The translations under genes were made by a program, and so were the position numbers. The notes under the pieces were generated by a model. That model was not told where the DNA came from, made no database searches, and saw only the letters and a list, made by a program, of their open reading frames with translations. A stretch of DNA of 64,000 bases from a virus. Shown piece by piece: positions 1 to 6,580 of this stretch; positions within the stretch are counted from its first letter, which is position 1; every line of letters begins with the position of its first letter. The stretch spans positions 186,001-250,000 of the IMG/VR virus record IMGVR_UViG_3300045135_002615; one strand, 5' to 3'.

Positions 1-545
1 CCGAAGGCGGAGAAGGTTTGATCTAATCTCTTATTACCCCATAGAGACATCCTCCATGAAGCTAACCACCATAACAACATAGTTATCACGGGCAACCACT
101 CCCACCAAGGTCCACCTGCGGTCTTTCCTTTTGAGAATGGGAGGAGAATGACCTTAAGGGGGTACGACAATACCTTTAGCACCAATTTGATGAGATAATA
201 GGTAACAATGATGGGGGTCGGGAGGACAAAAGGATTAGCGGTCTTACCCATAACTTCTGAAGGCAAGACTCCCTTCTTATATGCATCTAGACAGATGTCC
301 ACTTGCTCCTTATATCCATACTTCTCCATGTACATCTCAAACTTCATGAAGTAGGGTGTGTTAGAGACCCTCTTATATTGAGAGGCTGCCCTCACAGCGT
401 CATCGTAGCTCTTGAGAGACACCTCTTTTAGGATGACATCGGACACCTCTTTTGACCTGTAGATCTTAGGCACATACTTGTCTAAGAGTTCCTCAACTTT
501 ACGAGAGATCATACTCTTCTCTGCGGCTGTCAGTCTTCTGCTCAT
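1..545 (-). CDS. Putative membrane protein, cut by the window edge
   Basis: The reading frame starts at ATG 545 and stays open to base 1, so at least 181 residues are present and the C-terminus lies outside the window. The first ~110 residues are charged and helical (start MSRRLTAAEKSMISRKVEEL). Two hydrophobic stretches follow: about residues 112-135 (contains PTPIIVTYYLIKLVLKVL) and 148-165 (WWEWLPVITMLLWWLASW), so it is probably membrane-bound. A GGAGGAG ribosome site precedes the ATG. It is not recognised as a named family; the charged-then-hydrophobic layout recalls the genes at 41325 and 43884, but I see no clear sequence match. Confidence 0.7.
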   Translation of the reverse strand, partial: MSRRLTAAEKSMISRKVEELLDKYVPKIYRSKEVSDVILKEVSLKSYDDAVRAASQYKRVSNTPYFMKFEMYMEKYGYKEQVDICLDAYKKGVLPSEVMGKTANPFVLPTPIIVTYYLIKLVLKVLSYPLKVILLPFSKGKTAGGPWWEWLPVITMLLWWLASWRMSLWGNKRLDQTFSAF

Positions 546-587
546 AACTACTCCTCCATAAATGTTTTTTATTTCGAGAGAGTAGCC

Positions 588-600
588 TAATAAAAGCTTT
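588..600 (-). promoter_or_regulatory. Late-promoter-like element AAGCTTTTATTAG
   Basis: A variant of the recurring AGTCTTTTTATAG element lies about 43 bases before the start at 545 on the minus strand. The mirror side reads AAAGCTTTATTATC and could serve the plus-strand gene at 640. Assignment rests only on resemblance to the better copies. Confidence 0.35.
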
Positions 601-639
601 ATTATCTTTTTTTTAGCGAACCACTACCGAGGAGCGTCT

Positions 640-1494
640 ATGTACAGACAATCAGAAATATGGGAGGACTTGAAGTCCACATTGAGAGATAAAAAAGAGT
701 CTTGGCTTCAGATGAGACTTGAACCCGCACTCAATAAGTTTATGGGTGAGAACTACACCCTCAAGGATAAAGGGTACTACCTCATATCCTGTAGGTTCGC
801 TCAGTTGTTCTTAAGTCATCCAAATGCTGTGAGGGCAGGGCTCTCCATAACAGGTAGTCACATCTTCTACTTTAAAGGTGATAAGTACGTCTTGGCTTCA
901 CCTGGATATGGGAGCTTCATCCCCCATAAAGAGATATGGAGCACTCAGACGGGGTTGGACATCTTGATCTTTATGAAGAAGTACGGCATCATCGTAGACC
1001 CACCTAATCAACGAGACCATATGGAGATCTCTAGGGTCTTCAATAGACGACTCGGTATCTACGGAGCTGAGCTCTTAAAGAAGGGTCTCTATAAAAATGC
1101 CTACTATGGTCAGGTATATGGCAATACCTATGTCGATGCTCTTAAGAAGATGAGCCGTGTGAAGGATGTAAGGTCTGGGCTCTATTTAGTCCCTTTATCC
1201 ACGTCCAAGTATAGTCTAAGAGAGGCGAAACTTGAATATGGGGATAGGAATATCTTCTACTACAAACTTCAAAAGTACGTCATATTGGTTGAGCACTCCC
1301 GTTACGAGCCTCACTTCCTTGCCGACCATCAAGATATTTATGACAGTGGTCGCCACAACCCTCTCCTTGACTTCATGTTAGATCATAAAATCAAGGTCAA
1401 GCCTAAAGGACGAGATTGGAGGGAGATCGAGCATATGATCATTCACACTAGACGTGGTCACCTCAGAGGGGTGGAGTTGATCCACTTCTTTTAA
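640..1494 (+). CDS. Hypothetical protein with an internal domain duplication
   Basis: This 284-residue protein is of unknown function. Two halves resemble each other: residues ~70-145 (contains HIFYFKGDKYVLASPGYG, later MEISRVFNRRLGIYGAELL) and ~205-283 (NIFYYKLQKYVILVEHSRY, later IEHMIIHTRRGHLRGVELI). Both read as beta-rich segment, loop, then a helix ending in a similar RR-G-GxEL tail, so the gene probably arose by tandem duplication of an ~80-residue domain. There is no signal peptide or membrane segment. A GGAGCG ribosome site precedes the ATG. Its stop overlaps the stop of the convergent gene at 1491 by four bases. Confidence 0.75.
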   Translation: MYRQSEIWEDLKSTLRDKKESWLQMRLEPALNKFMGENYTLKDKGYYLISCRFAQLFLSHPNAVRAGLSITGSHIFYFKGDKYVLASPGYGSFIPHKEIWSTQTGLDILIFMKKYGIIVDPPNQRDHMEISRVFNRRLGIYGAELLKKGLYKNAYYGQVYGNTYVDALKKMSRVKDVRSGLYLVPLSTSKYSLREAKLEYGDRNIFYYKLQKYVILVEHSRYEPHFLADHQDIYDSGRHNPLLDFMLDHKIKVKPKGRDWREIEHMIIHTRRGHLRGVELIHFF

Positions 1495-2273
1495 GTCCCA
1501 AACTGACTGAACAGGTCATCAAGGTCAAGATCATCTACGTCTGTGTTGACCTCTTGAAGAGGGGTCTTCTCAAACTGAGTGATCACGTTGTTGACGCCCT
1601 CAATGGTATCCGTAAGGACATCCGTCTTAACAGGGGGTCTGTTAAGTGCCGCCTCAAGCTCTTTAGAAGCGGCATCATTCAACTGAGTCTCTACTGACTC
1701 ACGCTCTCGTGTAAAGTCCTCTACTAAGGACTCTGTAGTCACGCTAGGGTTAGATACCGTTGTACCCTCAAAGGTGTTCGCAGTATATGTCCTTGAACCC
1801 CAACGCTGACCTAAAGCAATCTGCTCCTGGCAAAGCTTGAGTTGATCCCTCAATCGACCTTGCAGGTCTTTGAGGTCAGTACGCTTCGCCTTGATCACAC
1901 TCATAAGGTCTTCAAGATCATGGACACTCAAGGTGAACTCATTGATCTTCCTTTGAATGTGAATCAAGCGGGTAGCCGCTAAAGCCTCTCTCTCCTTTTG
2001 AGAGCGACCTGAACGTACATGTGGGTCATTAGCGATTAAGCTGTCCTGCTCAATCTTGTACTCAGTCTGAGAGACCAATAAGTCCCTCTTGATCTTCTGA
2101 AGGTTATGGGACACCTCCATAAAGATCTTCTCTGTGCGACTAAGAAACCCTCGTACCTCAGAGGTCTTTTGATTTAACCGGCTAGGACCGAAAGCGATGG
2201 GGTCTGAGTCCAACTCAACATCCATCTCACCTAGTGTCTTATAGATACGATCAATGTAGTTCTGTTCAATCAT
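1491..2273 (-). CDS. Coiled-coil protein with acidic C-terminal tail
   Basis: This 260-residue, mostly helical, charged protein has a predicted long coiled coil over about residues 45-155 (LSRTEKIFMEVSHNLQKIKR, then LEDLMSVIKAKRTDLKDLQG). The end is strongly acidic with a terminal aromatic: DVDDLDLDDLFSQFGT. That tail resembles the protein-docking tails of single-strand-binding proteins and the SSB-like protein encoded at 10774 in this window. The length and coiled coil would suit a recombination mediator or virion assembly factor, but I do not recognise a family. It is translated after, and overlaps by eight bases, the upstream gene ending at 2266. Confidence 0.7.
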   Translation of the reverse strand: MIEQNYIDRIYKTLGEMDVELDSDPIAFGPSRLNQKTSEVRGFLSRTEKIFMEVSHNLQKIKRDLLVSQTEYKIEQDSLIANDPHVRSGRSQKEREALAATRLIHIQRKINEFTLSVHDLEDLMSVIKAKRTDLKDLQGRLRDQLKLCQEQIALGQRWGSRTYTANTFEGTTVSNPSVTTESLVEDFTRERESVETQLNDAASKELEAALNRPPVKTDVLTDTIEGVNNVITQFEKTPLQEVNTDVDDLDLDDLFSQFGT

Positions 2274-2580
2274 CCTTAGACTCCATTGAAGTGATCAAAT
2301 GGGCGAAGTTACCCTTAGTTTTACTGATAGCCATGTTCATCTGACTCTCTGTTAAAAGCCCTGAAGCACCCGCTTGTTGGAAACCCAAAATGTTTACCTC
2401 AAGACTCAGTAGATGTGCAGCTAAACGACTCTCCTCAAGAGAGAGTGGCTCTGACTCATAGTTACCTGTTAAGGAGACAAACACATCTCCACCATTACGA
2501 GTCTTAACCACACGAGATACCATGATCTGTGATACCTGTGTTCCCTTACGAATCTTTGTGATCTTTTCTTTTAAACTCAT
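2266..2580 (-). CDS. Small hypothetical protein, cotranscribed with the coiled-coil gene
   Basis: This is a 104-residue protein if started at ATG 2580 (MSLKEKITKIRKGTQVSQIM). A ribosome site, GAAAGGA, lies at the proper distance before that ATG; an in-frame TTG 15 bases upstream overlaps this site and is less likely. The N-terminus is basic, the middle has an Ala/Gly stretch (LGFQQAGASGLLTESQMN), and no known domain is apparent. It overlaps the start of the next gene by eight bases, so the two are probably translationally coupled. Confidence 0.65.
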   Translation of the reverse strand: MSLKEKITKIRKGTQVSQIMVSRVVKTRNGGDVFVSLTGNYESEPLSLEESRLAAHLLSLEVNILGFQQAGASGLLTESQMNMAISKTKGNFAHLITSMESKDD

Positions 2581-2689
2581 TACGAGTCCTTTCAAGTGTT
2601 GTAGTTCTATGTCTCTATTATATTAACCTAAACCTACAACAACCCCCTATAGGGGGGTTAGACCACAAATATCCACTCTTAGTGGATGA

Positions 2690-2905
2690 ACCTGAAGATA
2701 CTGAAGTATCTGTAGGTGTTGATGGTGTAGTTGAAGGAGTAGTTGTAGTTGTATTTGTAGCTGAAGCTGTAGGAGCTATAGTAGCAGTTGCTGTTGTAGT
2801 ACTAGTAGAAGTTGTATGAGTTGTTATTGGAGTAGAAGCTGTAGTTGTATGAGTAGATGTAGTTAGAGTAGATGTAGTTAGAGTAGATGCTGATGAAGTT
2901 CTAAG
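2690..2905. repeat. C-poor GTAGTTG/GTAGATG repeat tract
   Basis: About 215 bases are built from variations of GTAGTTG, GTAGAAG, GTAGCTG and GTAGATG with almost no C on the plus strand. It contains an exact 15-base tandem repeat (GAGTAGATGTAGTTA at 2851-2865 and 2866-2880, with a partial third copy). Strong strand asymmetry of this kind is typical of origins and R-loop-prone regions, but function here is inference. Confidence 0.7.
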
Positions 2906-2965
2906 AGAAGTTCTCTTCTTCTTTTTAGTAGTAAACCTCAGACGATACTCTTTAGAGTCTCTATA

Positions 2966-2992
2966 CTCTCTTAGACCTATACTCTAAGAGAG
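2966..2992. other. Perfect 10-bp stem-loop
   Basis: CTCTCTTAGA at 2966-2975 is the exact reverse complement of TCTAAGAGAG at 2983-2992, with a 7-base loop. No T-run follows on either side, so it does not look like an intrinsic terminator. Confidence 0.6.
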
Positions 2993-3324
2993 ATTACTTT
3001 AAAGAGTAAGAAGATCCCCTAAGATAGTTTCTTATCAGTTACATCCAACGGAGTGATTGGACTAGGAGTCTTCCCATAGAGCATACCCTTCTCTTAAGAG
3101 GGAGGGTATATGTTAGCCCTTTTGCGTATGAACATTGTTTCTTGCTTCGCTAGATGCGTGCTAACTAGTAGCGTATCCCACCTAGTAGGTGTTACCTATC
3201 TCTCTACCCTCTTAAGAGGACTGAGGACATCTCCTTAGGGAGGAAGCAAAGTGGTTATACAAGTAGTTCAAGGTGAGTACAAGAAAAATCTATAACTCCT
3301 CTAACAAGACATAAGGAGATAGAT

Positions 3325-3909
3325 ATGATCACGATACATCATGGTAGCGGAGTAGAGACCGCTATCGCGGAACTCTTAGAGGGTAAGACCCTCATCAAAC
3401 CACCATATGACGATTTGAAGGTAGACCCTGTAAAGGATTTAGTAGAGGCGTACTCTCAAGTATGGCCTCATAAGAACGCTTGTCTCTTAGCGGGTCCTTT
3501 AGATGCGGCTGATCCATCTACACTTGATATTCTCCTTAAGAGGATTGAAGAGCCCTTTGAGAACGCACCTGAGTTGATCTTATGGGCTCATGATTATGGA
3601 TCAGTTCCTGAGACGATCAGATCACGCTGTTCTGAGAGGTATCACTACCAACCTCAAGGTCAACATGAACTCTATATGCTCGGAGAGCAACTTTATAGTG
3701 CCGTAGAGAGCAGTTCTCTAGTAGACCTATCCAACACCCTTCGTAGGGTGGGTAAAGGTCAATACAGGGCTATTTTAGAGGCTTATGTGGAGGTGCTTGT
3801 AGAGAGAAAGGGTTGGGAGCATTACACAGAGGGTCTTAAGAAGCTCTTAGGGAGGAAGCATATGAGTGCTACCGCACTCTACGGGTTCTTTTTAGGGGAG
3901 GACTTATGA
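3325..3909 (+). CDS. holB: DNA polymerase III delta'-like clamp-loader subunit
   Basis: This 194-residue protein corresponds to the core of the AAA+ delta'/DnaX family, which opens the sliding clamp for loading on primed DNA. The diagnostic stretch is at residues ~52-105: LLAGPLDAADPSTLDILLKR (Walker B/sensor region), IEEPFENAPELILWAHDYG, and TIRSRCSERY, the SRC box that contacts the neighbouring ATPase. There is no Walker A lysine loop, as is usual for delta', and the protein is much shorter than bacterial HolB (~330 residues). The next gene encodes a delta-like subunit and overlaps by four bases (ATGA), as expected for partners. The start has an AAGGAG site. Confidence 0.8.
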   Translation: MITIHHGSGVETAIAELLEGKTLIKPPYDDLKVDPVKDLVEAYSQVWPHKNACLLAGPLDAADPSTLDILLKRIEEPFENAPELILWAHDYGSVPETIRSRCSERYHYQPQGQHELYMLGEQLYSAVESSSLVDLSNTLRRVGKGQYRAILEAYVEVLVERKGWEHYTEGLKKLLGRKHMSATALYGFFLGEDL

Positions 3910-4826
3910 GCGTTATGATAGTGTACGGAAACTGCCCTGAGTTGCTTTTGATAAGAGAGCAAGAAGTGGTTCAAGAGTATCGTGCTAACGGATATGAGGT
4001 TAGATACCTATCAGATAAAGAAGGGGTCTTAGAGGAGGTGTTCTCTAGTGGGCTCTTTGATGTAGACCCTGTACTCGTAGTTATCCATAACCCAACAAAG
4101 GTGAAAGGTCTTAAAGGCTACTTGTCAGACACGAGGGGTTGTGAGGTCTTAGTTGTACATGGCAATGAGCGTTTACCTAAGCTGTTAGAGGGACATCCTT
4201 ATCAGGAGCTCAACGAGCCTAAGTATGATGACCAAAAGGTGACATGGGCGGCGGAGTTTTTACACAACTACATCAAGCGTATGGGTAAGAAGATAGACCC
4301 TAAACTCTGTATTGCTGTCGTACAGAAGTCGGGTACTGATGTCGGTGTACTAAGATGGGAAGCTCACAAGTATGTGATGGCTGTCGGAGACTCAGAAGAG
4401 ATTCCTGCTAAGATCATAGCGGGTCTTTATTCTGAACTGAGTGATCGTTACGCTTCAGACTTGATCAACGCCGTAGCTTCTTGTGATCAGAAGTTCTTCC
4501 TTAAGGTCTGTGCTCGTATGGAGAAGTCCTCTTCAAAGGACTTGACCATGTCTGTCTGTAACGGGCTTTTGTTTTACAAGCTGAAGGAATGGGTAGACGT
4601 GGCAGTCCGCCTAGATGCCAAAGAGAGTTTAGATGACATTGCACACGATCTAGGTATCAACCCATGGAAGCTCACTAACATCTTAGTTCCTCAGATCAAG
4701 TCAATGGGTCTTAACAGAGTAAGGAAGCTCTTGAGGGCTCTCTACGAAGCTGAGGACTCCGTTTTAAAGGGTTCAAGGGGTCCATGGGAGAAGCTCAAGT
4801 CAGGGGTTTTGCTTGCTCTCCAATAG
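3906..4826 (+). CDS. holA: DNA polymerase III delta-like clamp-loader subunit
   Basis: This 306-residue protein is close to the usual HolA length (~340). The N-terminal half reads as the delta Rossmann-like domain (SVMIVYGNCPELLLIREQEV, then SSGLFDVDPVLVVIHNP); the C-terminal part matches the delta collar domain pattern (DIAHDLGINPWKLTNILVPQ, and a final helix with KGSRGPWEKLKSGVLLAL). Delta is the wrench that opens the sliding clamp. ATGA overlap with the delta'-like gene implies coupled synthesis of a phage clamp loader; the ATPase (DnaX/gp44-like) subunit and the clamp are not in this window. Confidence 0.8.
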   Translation: MSVMIVYGNCPELLLIREQEVVQEYRANGYEVRYLSDKEGVLEEVFSSGLFDVDPVLVVIHNPTKVKGLKGYLSDTRGCEVLVVHGNERLPKLLEGHPYQELNEPKYDDQKVTWAAEFLHNYIKRMGKKIDPKLCIAVVQKSGTDVGVLRWEAHKYVMAVGDSEEIPAKIIAGLYSELSDRYASDLINAVASCDQKFFLKVCARMEKSSSKDLTMSVCNGLLFYKLKEWVDVAVRLDAKESLDDIAHDLGINPWKLTNILVPQIKSMGLNRVRKLLRALYEAEDSVLKGSRGPWEKLKSGVLLALQ

Positions 4827-4836
4827 TCTTTTTATC
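4825..4836 (+). promoter_or_regulatory. Late-promoter-like element AGTCTTTTTATC
   Basis: This is one of the best copies of the recurring element. It overlaps the stop of the delta gene and sits 37 bases before the start at 4873. Confidence 0.55.
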
Positions 4837-4872
4837 TGAGGTGCATGGGAGATATTCACATAGGTGGTCACC

Positions 4873-6492
4873 ATGAAGATAGCACATCAGATTTCAGACC
4901 TAGAGTTAAGACTCGCGAATCTTGAGAAAGAAGCGGGCATTGGATCATGGGTGGCAGAGTTCTTTGAAGACCGACCAACTTCAGCGGATTTGATACGGGG
5001 TAAGTACTTCTCTAAAGCTAACATCTCAGAGGTAAAGATAGATAACCTCATCTTGGACGGTAAAGACTTCAGGGGTGCTAACTTTCATCGCTCTTCAATG
5101 AAGTCCACCAAGGCAAAGGGAGCGTCTTTTAAGGGGGCGGGTATGTCGTGGGTAGACCTGAGTGGGTCTGTCTTTAATGGGTGTGACTTTACGGGCGTTG
5201 ATTTCAGGTTTGCCAACTTGAACAATGTCACGTTCAATGGGTGTTCCTTGAAAGGTGTGAAGCTCCACTCTTTAAGGGGTGCCGTCGGCGTTAAAATACT
5301 CAACAGCAATATAGAGGGCTTGACCATCATTGGAGGTGTTTTTAAGAGCCCTATACTCCCTCCCCTTAAGGGGGCATCCTTAAAGGGGGCTTCTTTTGAA
5401 GATTGTGCTCTTTCAGATGTAGAGAGTCCTGTCTCCTGTTCGTTTTACAATTGTGAGATAAATGGTCTGACGGGTGATGTCTTGAGTTCTAAGACGAATC
5501 GGTGTAAGGTTAAGGGTCTTAACCTTACCTCAGCCCAGAACACTCTATTTAAGGGTCTGATTGTGGAGGGTAAGGCTAAGATCAATAAGGGTGTTTCTCT
5601 TAGGTTCTCAGGTGTTCAGTTTATGGGTCCTAGTTTGACTCTAAATTTAATTAGTTCAGTGTTGTATGGTGTGACCTTTAGCAAGTGCTTCGTCTCCAAT
5701 ACCAACATCAAGGACTCAAAAGGAAAGATCGTTATCAGGAGTTGCGAGGGACTTGTTGATTTTAGAAACTGCTCTTTCCCGAACTCTCGGATCGAGAAGT
5801 GTAAAATATCAATGGGTGTCACTGACTTGGACTTGAGTGGTTCTCAGATTGTTAATAATGATCTGAGGTTCACAGGGGCTTCTGATTTAGATGTGACGGG
5901 TGCTGACCTTTCAGGCTCAGAGATTAGCGGGCTCATATACTCCGCAGAGATGAACCCCTCAGATTTTGATCAGGCTCTCATGTCTTTACGAGGTATTCTT
6001 GATGACCCAGGTACACTTAAGGGGTACATGGGTCTAGTCAAAACGATGCACCAAACAAAGGCGATCAAAGCAGAAGTCATTGAGAGAATGGAACGTCATT
6101 ATGACAAAAAGTTCACATCTCTCCGCCCTGAAAAGGAAGAGAAGCTCTTTGTGTTCATCTCTTATCTCAAGTATATAGACTCAGAGCTAAGCCTGATAAG
6201 AGAACTTAGTGGACCCCAACCCCATATTGAGAGCATTGAAAAAATGAATGACCTCCTTGAAGAGAGTACTTCAAACTCTCACAAGAAAGTAGACATTCTT
6301 TTAGGTATCTATCAAGACTATAGTGTACAAGAGCTCTCAGACCTCCTCACTGAAAGAGGGATGAGAAATAGATTACCCTCTGAAGGGCGATCTCTTGACC
6401 TCATATTCCTTAGAGTTGCTATGTTAGCTCTTAATGTTAATGAAAGAGAGCTCATCAAATATCTCAAGGAAGTCCGACCCCTATTTAAGTGA
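4873..6492 (+). CDS. Coiled-coil-tagged pentapeptide-repeat protein
   Basis: This protein has 539 residues from ATG 4873, which has TAGGTGG six bases upstream; an in-frame GTG at 4864 lies inside that site. Residues 1-22 (MKIAHQISDLELRLANLEKE) carry the short coiled-coil tag shared with other proteins here. Residues ~45-355 are pentapeptide repeats of the A(D/N)LxG type (FRGANF, ASFKGAGM, CDFTGVDFRFANL, TGADLSGSEIS), which form a right-handed quadrilateral beta helix. The last ~170 residues are helical. Pentapeptide proteins can mimic DNA or act as binding scaffolds; no specific role can be read. A second pentapeptide protein is encoded at 61230. Confidence 0.8.
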   Translation: MKIAHQISDLELRLANLEKEAGIGSWVAEFFEDRPTSADLIRGKYFSKANISEVKIDNLILDGKDFRGANFHRSSMKSTKAKGASFKGAGMSWVDLSGSVFNGCDFTGVDFRFANLNNVTFNGCSLKGVKLHSLRGAVGVKILNSNIEGLTIIGGVFKSPILPPLKGASLKGASFEDCALSDVESPVSCSFYNCEINGLTGDVLSSKTNRCKVKGLNLTSAQNTLFKGLIVEGKAKINKGVSLRFSGVQFMGPSLTLNLISSVLYGVTFSKCFVSNTNIKDSKGKIVIRSCEGLVDFRNCSFPNSRIEKCKISMGVTDLDLSGSQIVNNDLRFTGASDLDVTGADLSGSEISGLIYSAEMNPSDFDQALMSLRGILDDPGTLKGYMGLVKTMHQTKAIKAEVIERMERHYDKKFTSLRPEKEEKLFVFISYLKYIDSELSLIRELSGPQPHIESIEKMNDLLEESTSNSHKKVDILLGIYQDYSVQELSDLLTERGMRNRLPSEGRSLDLIFLRVAMLALNVNERELIKYLKEVRPLFK

Positions 6493-6507
6493 GTCGGTAA
6501 AACTAAC

Positions 6508-6534
6508 GGGTGGGGTTGATAGTCAACCCCACCC
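6508..6534 (+). terminator. Strong hairpin after the pentapeptide gene
   Basis: A perfect 12-bp stem (GGGTGGGGTTGA with TCAACCCCACCC) has a TAG loop and is followed by TTCTC. It lies 16 bases after the stop at 6492 and before nrdA. The T-run is short, so termination may be partial. Confidence 0.6.
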
Positions 6535-6580
6535 TTCTCAACCTAAGATTGCTCGTAAGAGCATACATGTCGAGAGTAAG

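Larger units (their letters stand above)
2596..3324. other. 745-base divergent intergenic region, repeats and hairpins, no gene
   Basis: This is the only long gene-free stretch of the window, lying between a leftward operon (starting at 2580) and a rightward one (3325). The left part holds a TTAATATAATAG -10-like sequence near 2620 reading leftward. The middle is a C-poor repeat tract (2690-2905). The right part is rich in short inverted repeats: ACTCTTTAGAGT near 2947, a 10-bp stem at 2966-2992, CCTCTTAAGAGG near 3217, and ACCTAGTAGGT near 3180. A replication origin or a structured untranslated RNA would both fit. The minus strand of the repeat tract reads as a Thr/Ser-rich frame, but with no start codon. 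Confidence 0.55.

Noticed and set aside
2690-2960. Thr/Ser-rich open frame on the minus strand through the repeat tract
   Set aside because: It runs for about 90 codons but has no ATG, GTG or TTG start after the preceding stop, and the composition is explained by the repeats.
6434-6580. Upstream extension of the RNR frame over the preceding gene and terminator
   Set aside because: The in-frame start at 6434 lies inside the pentapeptide gene and before the hairpin at 6508; RNR similarity begins at the Met at 6581.
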